From the NCBI RefSeq assembly GCF_048544455.1, contig NC_133537.1:75402166-75466165 (forward strand): 64,000 nt of DNA. The letters run 5' to 3'. Shown piece by piece: positions 1 through 13,495 of the stretch; the first letter of the stretch is position 1; each line of letters starts with the position of its first letter. The position numbers were made by a program, and so were the translations under genes. The notes under the pieces were generated by a model that ran no database searches, was not told the DNA's origin, and saw only the letters and a list, made by a program, of their open reading frames with translations. The stretch is from Silene latifolia. Its lineage: Eukaryota > Streptophyta > Magnoliopsida > Caryophyllales > Caryophyllaceae.

Positions 1-2239
<2,239 letters not shown>

Positions 2240-2627
2240 CATGCTTCACATATTATTCACATTTACTCCTCCCAAATACTTACCAACACACCCATTCCAT
2301 ACTCACATACTTTCATCATTATTCGAATCCAATTTATATCATATTCCCGTAAGCGTAGTTATTAATAAAAAAATACTCATCCAAAACAAACAGTTAACTC
2401 CTAAGAAAATAAACAATATTCATTTTAAATTACCCCACACTGCTATATCTCTCAAGGTAACCGGTTCAAAACTGGAAGGGTCGGGGTTTGGAGTGAGGGT
2501 ACCTTCTCATCCTAAGCCAAAATGGGCTCCTAACAATTTCTACCCGGATTCATTTTATTTAGACACATCCTATATTCATTATTATTCATTGGTTAGGCCT
2601 GAGGATCGTTTCGTTCTGATACCACTT
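2240..2627 (-). mobile_element. Truncated gypsy internal leader with primer-binding site
   Basis: This lies just inside the LTR at 2628-4956. Read on the minus strand, the LTR end is followed after a few bases by TGGTATCAGAA (2614-2624). That closely matches the usual plant primer-binding site complementary to initiator-methionine tRNA. The segment around 2455-2627 parallels 13335-13495, the leader of the complete element to the right (shared AACCGGTTCAAAA, GGTT..GGATCGT blocks). The rest of the internal region is missing and the left limit is approximate. Confidence 0.65.
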
Positions 2628-4956
2628 TGTAACACCCCCATTTACTCAGAAGCCTTTAACTAGACATTCCCAAATAAATGAGAGCGTTACCATCTCGGTT
2701 TCCCGAGGTAGTAAATAACAAAGATAAACAAACCAAAGTACTTTATTAAAACTTTAGTGTTTACATGTTATTACAACTTAACCAAACTAAAACATAATAT
2801 AAATTAAATACAACTCGCAACGGAAGATAACAAGTGAATCAATTAATCTATGTGGTCTAGAATTCTAGGTAGACTGGCCAATCCTTATGCATTCCCATAA
2901 GCTCCCCAGTCAGCTAATCTTTAAGACCTGCAATATCTGCTCCCCATTATGGTTCATCCCAGGTGTTCACGAATACACTGTCAACCGCGAGGTTGAGTAG
3001 GAAAACAAAACAACAAATACAATATGATACGATAAAGGCTCAAACCAAGTCCATCACACACACGCACATGGCTCAACCGTGGGAACCATCACACGCCTCA
3101 ACCAACCGTCCAACACACCCGACACCAAACACGGTGTACTGCTCAGGTCCACGGCCACTCCCAACACCATCGTGCCTTGCCTACCATAAATCGTATAGGA
3201 CCACGGCACTTGCACATCCCCGTGCCTGACCGACCATAACTGTATAGGACCACAGCTCAATCCCGTGCCTGACCGACCAAATAATCTCAATAGCAATGCT
3301 AATCTCAATGCCAATTTCTTTCGCAATCAATCAACAACAGAGAACCAACCAACAATGTAATAATATGATCATAAGACAACAATGATAATAATATGCTCAA
3401 GACAACAATTGCAACAATAATCCATCTTTCAAAAATTCTCCAATTACCAACATAGTATAGTTGAGTAGTTAACCTACCTGATAAGCAAATGCAATTAAGC
3501 AGCTTAAAGCAATCCAATAATCAAGCAACCAATTCCAATTATACCTCCTTCACAAATCGTCACCTAACCTACATATTATAATCTTTCATTATTAATTAAA
3601 TACTTTATTTTATTATTATTTATTATTTAATTATTTATTATTATTAAAGGATTACAGTATTAAACCCCACTACACAAAACCCGAGTTACCCAATTAAAAA
3701 CCCGACTCAAAACAACAATCAACAACACTCCCTTATACACGGCTTCCCACCCGTGTATACACCCCCTTTTGAACCACCAAACCCGACACCATAAACCACC
3801 ACTAACACCACCCATCTCTGACATCACTAGACCTCAACCCATCGTCTCCAAGCGCCCCCTAAACAGCCACCTATACCACACAACTCGACGCCCTAAACAA
3901 CCCCACGAATCCCCGACACAACTAACCCATTCACTCCCTTACAACCTTATGCCACCTTACGACCACCAAGGGCCACCACCGTGGTCTCCTCTGACCTCCG
4001 GTGATCCCACCACCTGGCACGACTCCCTGCAACAACTCATGACTCACCATACACGACACATGACCCGTATAAAAGACACAACCCGCGACAACCACTCCCA
4101 CGACAGTCACCGTACAAACCACCACGACACCACCATTAGAACTGCCCCTAGCCGACTAACTAACCACCCAAGTCTCATGCTCATATGAAAACTACACAAG
4201 CTACACCATCCGTCTTAAAGCTCACGGCACCACCCCCTTTAGACGCTGAAATCGCCACCTACGGTGGTCGACAAAGGTCATGGTTGGTCCTACTGTGGTC
4301 ACTGCGGTCAAGGGCAACTACTAAGGTTATTGGCACGGTTTACTATGGTCCATACGAGGTATTAATAATAACTTTAATTAATTAAGACGATATAGACATG
4401 AGTTACGACGATCTTATCTTTTATTGCTTATTTGTTCTTTCCGTCTCCTAAAACTTCTTCTTCTATTTTTATGATTTGTGTTTCAGCTATTAAGGTATTT
4501 ATAGTCTAGATTTTAGAGAGTAGGTGAGGTCAATTAGGAAACTAAGATGTATTACCTTATTCTATTTATATATGAATTACCAATATTAGTCTTACCATAA
4601 GTAGGATTTCCACTTACTACCTTTACTAATTTTATTATTACTATTACACTATCATTATTATTATTATTATTATTGATATGATTATTATTATTACCTTTAC
4701 TTATTATAAATTCCTTAATTATTTATTATTAAATCCCGATACAAAATCCCGTATCAAATTCATATAACTCGGCCTCCTTACCCATACCACACGGTCACAC
4801 GGCCTAATGGCCCTATCATAGTTAGGTCAAATTTCCGACTTGCTTACTTATACTTTATTATTTAATTAAATGTCTTACTTGCAATTAGTATTAGAAATGT
4901 TAATAATTAACTATGTGAATTACATTATTTATTCCTATTAAATTACGGGTATTACA
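2628..4956 (-). mobile_element. LTR (5' LTR by orientation) of a truncated gypsy element
   Basis: It begins TGTAACACCCCC and ends GGGTATTACA, the same TG..CA termini as the other chromovirus-like LTRs in the window. It is about 2.33 kb. It shares the blocks ACCATCTCGGTT..CCCGAGG, GTTCACGAATACAC and GAGGTTGAGTAGGA with the solo LTR at 19258-21786, so the two are one family. A short GC-richer tandem repeat (..CCGTGCCTGACCGACC..) lies at about 3171-3285. The primer-binding site on its left shows that the element reads on the minus strand. Confidence 0.75.
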
Positions 4957-5159
4957 GCCGCGTATCAGTGAATAGAGTAAAATACGAAACACCATGCTAA
5001 TAAACAGAATAAAGGTATGTATATAAAATAATAAATGCTTTAGCTGAAATTAAGTTACTACTTGATATGTGTATTAGCCGAAACAGTTGTACCAACTATG
5101 CTCATCATATATGCAGTTAGCTTACGTTATCCCCTAAAAGTATGATAAGTACCTAAAAA

Positions 5160-6531
5160 AAGACAGGGAAGCCCTCGGATCTTGGAAGTTAAAGATTGCT
5201 GAGAACCACTTGTTCAACCAGGAAACCGGGGAGATGAACAAGAAACCACCAAAAAGGAAGTATCCGTATGCCAGTCAGGACCACTGGGATAGCTATATCA
5301 CTTATAGGCAGTCTGACAAGTTTAAGGTAACTTAATAATAATAAGTAAAGAAATATACTTAGTTTAGTGTTTGGTCATGCTTACGTTTCTCGATACAATT
5401 TATTTGTTGAAGGCTATGAGTGAGAGGAATAAGGCGAACATTTCAAAGAAAAAGACCGTCTTTTACGGCTCCCAAGGTGGTTATAGATTGATTAAGACGA
5501 AACTTGTAAGTACATAATTCTTATAGTATTAGACTATTGGGTGTTTTAGTCGGATGTTATATATGTTCATAGTAACCATACATATTTTGAGAGGATATCA
5601 ATGTGATGAATGAATTGTAGGCAAAGTTTGGAAAATTCAGTCGTCACGACGCTTGGGTGGAAGGTCACAATCCTAAGAATGGAAAGACGGAAACTGAATA
5701 TGATAAGGACATCAAAGAGAAAATTGTAAGTTTGAATAAATATGTCACTCCTACCACTGGTAGTCGGAGTTATATAATTGTGAGTTGCTTAATGGTTTTA
5801 TGTGTATGTAGAGGATCTGTGAGAAGGAGGTACAAGAAGGAAAATGGAAGCCTGAAGGACATGATGACATTCTTTCTAGGGCAATCGGCAAAGCAAAGCA
5901 TCCAGGTTGTGTGATAGGGGTATCGACGCATGTTGGTATCACTATGTATTTTGAAAAAACTACTCGAAGGAGGATGAGTGGTGATGATTCAAAGAAGGTA
6001 ATCGTATAAATACTGTATTTGAACCAACGTAATTTATAACTATATATGCTGACATTAATTTCTACTACATAGCTACAGAAAATAGCCAGGTTGATGCTGA
6101 GGATATTGGAAACTGGGGAAAAGCCATCAGAAAAAGAGTTGGATATGGTTCAAGAAGTCATAAAGGAAGCAGAGGTGGAGGAGGAGGAGGAGGAGGAGGA
6201 AAAAGAGGTAATAATATTTATGTCTTATATACAGTGTGTTATATGATTTGGAAAATCAGTACGTGTTATATGGACAAGTGTTAATGTACAGAAGGAAGCC
6301 GAGGATGATATGGCAGGAGAGAAGGAAATGGCAAAGGAGACTGAGGTGGGAGCCGAGGATCGATATCAGGTAGTTGAAGAGGAAGCCATGAAGGCCGTGA
6401 CACAGGATGAGGTGGAGGTAGTTGATGATCAGGTGTTCTTCTCAACACCGAAAAAGGTAATAGCTGCTAGTTTATAATTATTCATATCAAACACGTTTTT
6501 TACTTATGAAATTTATTAAAGGTAGAGAATG
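5160..6531 (+). pseudogene. Ptta/En-Spm-type transposase-like gene, 5' exons
   Basis: Clear GT-AG exons can be read: about 5160-5327, 5413-5505, 5621-5725, 5812-5997, 6073-6207, 6292-6456, then the start of an exon at about 6522. The translation includes KRKYPYASQDHWDSYI, a YGSQGGY block, GKFSRHDAWVEGHNPKNGK and HPGCVIGVSTHVGIT. This is the sequence style of the plant Ptta/En-Spm transposase family. It is followed by a glutamate-rich stretch. The last exon is interrupted at 6531 by the chromovirus and resumes at 14853, with GAATG duplicated on both sides. Assignment rests on remembered family motifs, not a search. It may belong to a larger decayed CACTA element. Confidence 0.65.
6527..6531. 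repeat. Target-site duplication GAATG (left copy)
   Basis: GAATG directly precedes the left LTR at 6532 and is repeated at 14848-14852 directly after the right LTR. This establishes the element boundaries. Confidence 0.92.
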
Positions 6532-7884
6532 TGTAACACCCCCATACTCCAAGTGCCTTACCAGGAACACTCAGGTATGAAGATATTACCATCTCGGTTA
6601 CCCGAGGCAATGATAATCAAATAAACAATAAAGAAACAACGTTTAAATAGAAATACTTAGTGAAGGGTTACAATCCTCGAAACCAAAACCAAAAGTATAA
6701 TACATGTTCTCAAACCGATCATTTCAGCATCGTTCTAATCGAAATGTAAAGAAACTACTAAGCTACGGCGGATGGAAGACTTCTATCATCATATCATGGC
6801 AATCCCAGCTATCCCAGTACTCATCTCATACCGCTCAATATCGCTCACCATCCCCGAATGGATCACCGCAGTTTACAAAACAACAACCGGGAAAGTACTA
6901 ATCACACAACTCAATATATATCAACAATAAGATAAACAGACTGAAATTTTTAATCACACACACAACCACACCAATTCCAATAATCTCAATCACCGATTCC
7001 TTTCACCGGACCACGCCGGTGGGGGACATGCCGTACCCACCAAATCCCCGCTCCTCATAATGAGCGATAACCATGTCCTTTAATGTGCACATCCCTTCTG
7101 TGGCGGGTTCCACAGAAGGCGAAACTAGGGCGTGAAGCCACTCCCGCAAGTGACCTCACTCAGCCGAGGACACGCCTCGAGAACCATAGACAACAATCAC
7201 AATCACAATCACAACCGTCACAATACAATTACTATATCAAACAATCAATCTCAACACATCAACAATCATCCCATTATGGGACTAATACTGAGTAGGAAAT
7301 CCTACCTGGAAAGCACACTATCAGACGGTCTCTACTGCTGTATCAAAAAGCTTCCTCTACGAAACCTCCTCCTATCATACAACATACAAATGCTACCAAA
7401 TCACATACTACTCAAAAACCCTAAAATCCCTATATTAGGGTTTAACCAAATCAAAGGAAAGACAACAAAAAGGGTACATAGATCTTACCCTCGACGCAAG
7501 GATCTCAACGGTATAACCAACGATGGGAACCGACCTTCCAAACTCCGGGATTTGCTAACGATGCGATTAGGATTAAGAACGTACTTGCTTTCTCTCTTTA
7601 ACAGTAAATTAGGTTTTGCAAAAGTGTTTAGAATAATGACGATGAAGTTTATATATCTTAATCGCATAATTAACAAAACCCGAGAAAAACTCCCCGTAAA
7701 CCGGCTACTCGATCGAGTACCCAAGGTACTCGATCGAGTACCCCCTTACTCGATCGAGTACCCTAGTTACTCGATCGAGTACCCAACAGGTCAGAAACTT
7801 TTCTAAAACGCAACTTACCCTTACTCGACAGAGTAAGGCCTACTCGATAGAGTACCCGAAAACTCACAAACACGGAGTATTACA
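6532..7884 (-). mobile_element. Chromovirus 3' LTR
   Basis: Starts TGTAACACCCCC and ends GGAGTATTACA. It is the 3' LTR because the purine tract lies at its right edge on the minus strand. Four copies of CTCGATCGAG plus two degenerate copies lie at 7706-7854. It differs from the 5' LTR mainly around 6710-6770, 6820-6895, 7000-7035 and 7320-7345. Confidence 0.92.
7706..7854. repeat. Palindrome array in the 3' LTR
   Basis: The 14-bp palindrome TACTCGATCGAGTA, or its core, occurs four times with spacers of only a few bases. Two degenerate versions (CTCGACAGAG, CTCGATAGAG) follow. The same array is present in the 5' LTR. Confidence 0.95.
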
Positions 7885-7897
7885 GTCTTCCCTCCTT
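7885..7897 (-). other. Polypurine tract of the chromovirus
   Basis: On the minus strand AAGGAGGGAAGAC directly abuts the 3' LTR. The upstream block TTCGGGGACGAAGTTC is also present next to the plus-strand LTR at 16523, which confirms the relationship. Confidence 0.85.
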
Positions 7898-8104
7898 AAA
7901 AAGAACTTCGTCCCCGAAGTTCAAACCACTACTAAACAAAGGTACTCCCCCAACGCTTCCGACTCACTACCAAAACAAAACTCAACATAAAACATGGTAC
8001 TAACCCAACTCATCCCGACAAACATACCGACACAACATACGAAAAGGGTATAAAACGGTTAAAAACTCTTTGTGATCATCTCCTACCCCCTAAAAGAAAC
8101 AAGG

Positions 8105-8401
8105 TTACGTCCCCGTAACCATACATACCTGATCAAACAGAAAAGGGTATCGCTCTTTCATAGCTTCCTCTGGCTCCCATGTAGCTTCCTCAGTCTCGTG
8201 GTTAGACCACAGGATCTTAAGCAAAACTGTCTCGCCACTCCTAGTCTTCCTAACCTTTCGCTCAAGAATCTGCTTAGGCACCTCAAGATATGATAAGGAC
8301 TCATCTAGCTCTAAGCTCTCTGCCTCTAACACATGTGACGGGTCACTCACATACTTCCGCAGCTGCGATACATGAAACACATTATGCACTCTCTCTAACA
8401 C
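8105..8401 (-). pseudogene. Chromovirus polyprotein: chromodomain-like C terminus
   Basis: The 98-residue segment begins with VHNVFHVSQLRKYV, the usual end of a gypsy integrase. It continues with ILERKVRKTRSGETVLLKIL and W..ETEEATWEPEEAM, a chromodomain-like pattern with the terminal W-E-P-E. In chromoviruses this tail is thought to guide integration to particular chromatin. It is separated from the integrase core by a frame break near 8402-8437. Confidence 0.85.
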
Positions 8402-8437
8402 CGTTGGTAAAGCCAGACGATATGCAACTTCCCCAAC

Positions 8438-9166
8438 TCACTCTAATATCTCATAAGGCCCTATAAACTTCTGACTTAGCTTGCCTTTCTTCCTAAATCT
8501 CATAACCCCACACATAGGAGACACTTTCAAAAGAACCTTGTCCCCAACTTGAAACTCTATATATCGGCGATGTAGATCTGCATAACTCTTTTGCCTATCC
8601 TGAGCTGCTCTCATCCGTTCCCCGATCATCTTAATCTGTTCCACCATCTCATGCACCATCTCTGGTCCTAAAACCACTGCCTCAGCACTATCGTCCCAAC
8701 AAATTGGACTCCTACATCTCCTCCCATACAAAGCCTCAAACGGCGCCATACCAATACTAGTGTGATAGCTGTTATTGTAAGAAAATTCTATCAAGTCAAA
8801 CCTCTGTTCCCAGCTACCACCAAAATCCATCACACAAGCTCGCAACATATCCTCAAGAGTCTTGATTGTTCTCTCAGTCTGTCCGTCTGTCGCAGGATGA
8901 AATGCTGTACTCATCTTCAAAGTTGTTCCCAACGATTCCTGCAACTCTTTCCAAAACCTTGATATAAATCTCGCATCTACGTCGGACACTATGTCCTTAG
9001 GGACTCCATGTAACTTAAGCATGTTCTTTCGATAGGCCATAGCCAATTGTGCTTTTAGTGTATCTTTCATTGGAACAAAGTGAGCCGACTTGGTCACTCG
9101 ATCCACTATTACCCAAATCATGTTGTTACCTTGTTGACTCTTTGGCAAACCCACGATAAAATCCAT
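8438..9166 (-). pseudogene. Chromovirus polyprotein: integrase core
   Basis: The 242-residue frame opens with MDFIVGLP. It contains VPKDIVSDVDARFISRFW, with the second catalytic Asp of the D-D-E triad, and FHPATDGQTERTIKTLED, with the catalytic Glu. YNNSYHTSIGMAPFEALYGR and FQVGDKVLLKVSP follow, as in plant gypsy integrases. It would insert the cDNA copy into chromosomal DNA. It continues from the zinc-binding part at 9212-9505 in another frame. Confidence 0.93.
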
Positions 9167-9211
9167 GGAAATGGATTCCCACTTCCACTCAGTACCGTTA
9201 AAGACCGAATC

Positions 9212-9505
9212 TTACCTTGTGGTCGTCATTTGTTCCCCTTTAACTCTTTGGCATGTCAAACAACGGGCCACAAACTCTGTTGTTTCTTTCTTCATCCCAG
9301 GCCACCAAAACGTTTTCTTCAAATCCTTGTATAGCTTGTCACCACCTGGATGTACTGAATATGGTGTACAATGCGCCTCTGTCATGATTGTCTTTTTCAA
9401 CTCCTCATCATTAGGGACACACCACCTACCATCGAACCTCAAACTACCATCTCGTGTGAATGGAGAATCGAGACACTTTGTCCCTTTCTCTACTCCACTC
9501 TCCAC
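9212..9505 (-). pseudogene. Chromovirus polyprotein: integrase zinc-binding domain
   Basis: The translated segment has H..YSVHPGGDKLYKDL, then FWWPGMKKE, then CLTCQRVKGEQ. This is the HHCC zinc-binding module found at the N terminus of retroelement integrases. Frame breaks separate it from RNase H on the right and the integrase core on the left. Confidence 0.88.
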
Positions 9506-9514
9506 TCAACTATC

Positions 9515-9982
9515 TTAGGATCCAACGCCGCTTACCTCGAATGTCATCATAAAACTCAAGCCGCACCTTTGTCTTATCACCCATGGCATCTCCTTTCGCA
9601 TCATATGTATCCCAAACCTCGCTACCTCATCTCTCAGCCTCATCAAAGATAGAGTTGTACACGGAGAATGTACACTCTTCCTACTCAAAGCATCAGCAAC
9701 TACATTGGCCTTCCCTTCATGGTAGATAATTTCCATGTCATAATTGCCAATCAGCTCCATCCACCTCCTCTGTCTCATGTTCAACTCCTTTTGAGTGAAA
9801 ATGTACTTGAGAGTCTTGTGATCAGAAAATACCTTAAAGATTGCTCCATAAAGGTAATGTCTCCAAATCATGAGAGCAAACACCACCGCACCCAACTCCA
9901 GATCATGAGTAGGGTAGTTCTCCTCATAAGGCTTCAATTGCCTAGAAGCATAGGCAATCACTTTACCGTCTCGCATCAACAC
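9515..9982 (-). pseudogene. Chromovirus polyprotein: RNase H domain
   Basis: The frame contains [51 protein letters not shown] and [13 protein letters not shown]. These are the standard blocks of gypsy RNase H, which removes the RNA strand of the RNA-DNA hybrid. The C-terminal part past about residue 110 looks shifted out of frame. Confidence 0.9.
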
Positions 9983-10261
9983 ACATCCAACCCACTCTTT
10001 GAGGCATCTGTATAAACCTCAAAGTTCTTGATCCCTTCAGGCAATGCTAAGACAGGAGCTGTGGTCAAACGCTCCTTTAATGTTTGGAACGCCGTCTCAC
10101 AACTCTCATCCCAACGAAACCTGTTCTCTTCCTCATCAACGCGGTCATAGGTCTAGCTATCTTGGAGAAATCTTTCACGAACCGTCTGTAGTACCCACTA
10201 AACCAGAAAACTCCCGATCTCAAAGCAACATTCTTTGGTGCTTCCCACTTTGTCTTTGCTT

Positions 10262-10813
10262 CTATCTTTGCCAGGATCCACTGACTACCCCATCTTTAGA
10301 GATCACATGCCCCAGAAAAGCAACTTTCTCTAACGAGAACTCACACTTGGATAGCTTAGCATACAACTCATGATCCCTCAAAGTTTGCAACATGATCCTC
10401 GGATGCTCCTCATGCTCCTCCTTAGTCTTGGAGTAGACTAAGATATCGTCGATAAACACCACTACAAACTTATCCAAAAACTGTCTAAAGATCCTATTCA
10501 TCAAATCCATAAACACTGCCGGTGCATTAGACAACCCAAACGGCATCACCACATACTCATAATGGCCATACCTCGACGTGAAAGCTGTCTTTGGTATGTC
10601 CACCTCTCTTATCTTCACCTGATGGTACCCCGACCTCAAATCAATCTTAGAAAAGACTGATGCACCACTCAACTGATCAAACAGGTCATCTATCCTTGGC
10701 AAAGGATACTTGTTCTTCACCGTCACTCGGTTCAGCTCTCTGTAGTCTATGCACAACCTCAGACTCCCATCTTTCTTCTTCACAAAAAGAATTGGTGCTC
10801 CCCACGGCGACAC
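10262..10813 (-). pseudogene. Chromovirus polyprotein: reverse transcriptase
   Basis: The 183-residue frame reads [51 protein letters not shown] and the catalytic FIDDILVYS. It ends in [10 protein letters not shown]. These are all core motifs of a Ty3/gypsy reverse transcriptase, and the catalytic aspartates are intact. The frame opens abruptly at SPWGAP because of a small indel near 10815, in a CCGGTGTCGCCG context. The sequence to the left (9983-10261) is coding in other frames. Confidence 0.93.
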
Positions 10814-10842
10814 CGGGTCTAATGTATCCCTTCTCTATCAAA

Positions 10843-11532
10843 TCATCCAACTCGCTTCCTAAGCTCCTCCATCTCCTTAGGACCCATACGGTATGGTGCC
10901 TTAGAGATTGGCCCCGTCCCCGGTTTCAATTCTCCGTGAAATCTATCTCTCTTCCCGGCGGCAACCCGGAATCTTCTCTGGAAACACATCCTCAAACTCT
11001 CCCACCACCGGTATCGATCAACCGGACCCTCTATCCGGTCATCTCTCACATGGCACAATATCAAAGGACAACCCTTCCTCAGATATGACTTCAAAGTAAC
11101 AGCTGCAATCAACTTAACCTTGGGTTTGACTAGAAACCCACGATAAGACACACTAACGCCCTTAGGACTTCTTAAAGACACTTTATTTTGATGACAGTCT
11201 ATCTTAGCTTTATACTTTCCCAGCCAATCCATCCCAACTATCATCTCAAAACTGTCTAAAGGAAACTCTAGCAAGTCTACAGGGAAATCAACTTGCCCAA
11301 CTATCATAGGTACATCCCTATATAACCTCCCACAAGATATAGACTCACCCGAAGGTATAAAAACTTTCTCACTGACAGACTCATACACCCTTAAACCCAA
11401 CCGTTTAACATGACTCGAAGATACAAACGACTGCGAAGCCCCCGAATCAAACAAAACAAAGGTATGAATACCATTAACAAGAAAAGTACCGGTGATAACG
11501 GCATCCTCCTCAGCTGCTTTCTTCTCCATCAT
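10843..11532 (-). pseudogene. Chromovirus polyprotein: aspartic protease and linker
   Basis: The protease is recognised by FVLFDSGASQSFVS, with the catalytic DSG, and by MIVGMDWLGKYKAKIDC in the first 110 residues. The following linker (VSVSYRGFLVKPKVKLI...) leads toward reverse transcriptase. The frame near the end contains FHGELKPGTGPISKAPYRMGPKEMEELRK, the usual lead-in to the polymerase (..P.S.PYRM.P.E..EL..). Confidence 0.9.
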
Positions 11533-12677
11533 GAATAACTTTCCATGGTCTTGTCCACCTCCCTGGACAAGATCTTGGTTGATGTGGTCGGCTTAGCACC
11601 CGACCCTTGATTGTTGTTGTTGTTCGTTGGTGGTTTCCGATAAGAATTACCGCCGTTGCGGTTGCCTCCACTCCTGGTAACTCGACTTCCCCGGTTTGGC
11701 CATGACCCGGCCCGGTCTATTGCTCGCATAGCTCTGCGCAAGTCTCTCGGAAAGTTCCGGTGCGGTTGTGCACTCATGTCTCTTGTGGCCTACACCACCC
11801 ACCTATAGCAGTCACTCCCCAACTACCACTAACACTTCCACGGCCACGCCCAAAGGAAGCCCCAAAGATGAATCGACCCGGAAGAAAACCCCTTAGATCG
11901 ATTGTGGTTGCCTTTCTTGTGATTAGATTGGCCACCACCCTCGCTCTCGGACTTCCTTTTCTCACCACCCGACCTCTCCGAGCCATCTCCACCAACCTCT
12001 CGGCTCTCCCAGCCCTCTCATAAGCTTCCTTAACATCAGTAAGGACTCCCACGGGTAACTTATCCATAATCTTAGGGGTCAACCCCCTCTCAAACCTCAA
12101 CGCCAAATTCTCCTCACTCAAACCCATATCCTCAGCATACCTAGACTTGTCATTGAACTGCCTGTAGTACTCGGCCACAGACATCTCAGCGGTCATCTTA
12201 AAACTGTCAAACTCTTCCCTCAACTTACTCCTCACATGCTCCGCACGAACTCCTTTCTCACGACCCTACGAAACTCCTCCCAAGGTATAGCGAGGTAAAC
12301 CTTGGTTTGTATAAATCTCCTTAGCACTCACTTTCACCGTATCCCACCACTTGCATTTGCCTCCCTCGGATAGAACGCAGCTTGTTCACTCTCATCTCAT
12401 CGGGACAGTGAACCAAATCTAATATGTTCTCCATCTCTCTAAGCCAGCTATCAAGAAGGTTCGGCTCCCCAACCCCCTTGTACTCTTTCGGGTTAAACCT
12501 CGCTATATAGAGGCTGATTTTAGAGTGATCAACCTCTTTCTCCTTATCCTTATCCTTATCTTTCCCCACAGTCTTTAAAGCCTCAGTGAGAGCATCCTGA
12601 TGCTCCAACATCTTAACGATGTCATCTATGTTCATAAGCTCAGCTCTCGCATACAAAGCAGTCTTCTTGGGCGGCAT
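11529..12677 (-). pseudogene. Chromovirus gag, frameshifted
   Basis: The start at 12677 gives MPPKKTALYARAELMNIDDIV, followed by a K/D-rich stretch and FNPKEYKGVGEPNLLDSWLREME. The frame is lost near 12330 and resumes at 12235 with EEFDSFKMTAEMSVAEYYRQF and LALRFERGLTPKIMDKLP, as in plant gypsy gag (capsid). A third piece (11777-11529) carries the basic, glycine-rich nucleocapsid part. I could not find an intact CCHC zinc knuckle. Gag forms the particle that packages the RNA. Confidence 0.85.
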
Positions 12678-12758
12678 CTTGAAACTAAAAGAGAAAAAGG
12701 GGTGGATATAAACATACGCGCCAAAACCTCAAAACAAGAAAACACGATGCCCAGAACC

Positions 12759-13016
12759 TACTCGATCGAGTTCCCAAACATACTCGATCGAGTAACGGGC
12801 TACTCGATCGAGTGCCCACCATACTCGATCGAGTGCCCCAACATCAGACCCCAAACAGACCTTCTGATCTCTAACATACTCGACCGAGTAGCTCGATCGA
12901 GTGACCCCCTACTCGATCGAGTGCCCGAGGTACTCGATCGAGTACCCAAAAACACGATTCTGGACTCAAAATCGTCAAAAACCCACCCGATCAAGTCAGT
13001 CCCACTCGATCGAGTC
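12759..13016. repeat. Palindrome array in the chromovirus leader
   Basis: Between the 5' LTR and the gag start there are eight exact copies of CTCGATCGAG and one CTCGACCGAG, spaced irregularly. They are the same palindromic word found in both LTRs. The array lies within what should be the untranslated leader of the genomic RNA. Confidence 0.95.
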
Positions 13017-13482
13017 ATGCCAACCCAGAAACGCTACCCGCATGCTATATCATATGCTAACATGCTAAAAATTTTATAAAACCAACATTATATCATAACT
13101 AAGCATATAATGCTACGCATCTTTTCATACGATCTACGAAATCATTATATCATGTTATTAAACGCCACATTGTAAACATCCAACATGTTTTCATTCCAAC
13201 AACAAGTCTACATATATCATCAACCTTTCTTTCATATTCTCAGCTTTCTACTTCTCCAACAGTTACACGCACTTCATCACATTCACACACAAGTTAACCA
13301 AACAACACATACGACCTTGACATACACCCCCCATGTGACCGGTTCAAAATTGTAGGGCGAGTTCGCGACTTCAGGACGTCTCCCAAGCCTTTGCATTAGC
13401 TCCTACAACCTTTACCCCGGGTTCTTTTTAATTGACTCCCTATGTTCATTAGGTTCATTGGTTACAGGTTTCAGGATCGTCA

Positions 13483-13493
13483 CTCTGATACCA
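13483..13493 (-). other. Primer-binding site of the chromovirus
   Basis: Minus-strand TGGTATCAGAG, two bases from the 5' LTR, matches the common plant PBS complementary to the 3' end of initiator-methionine tRNA. Confidence 0.88.
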
Positions 13494-13495
13494 TT

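Noticed and set aside
2241..2663. 140-residue plus-strand open frame
   Set aside because: It spans the leader, PBS and start of a minus-strand gypsy LTR and contains no domain.
3769..4385. Plus-strand frames rich in His/Thr/Pro and a following 66-residue frame
   Set aside because: They lie within the LTR at 2628-4956, have no domain and reflect its C- and A-rich composition.
7083..7806. Open frames duplicated at 14044-14769
   Set aside because: They lie within the two LTRs of one element, on the non-element strand, and are duplicated only because LTRs are.
12759..13016. CRISPR-like array of short repeats
   Set aside because: Spacers are irregular and tiny, the word is a palindrome, and the context is a plant retrotransposon leader.
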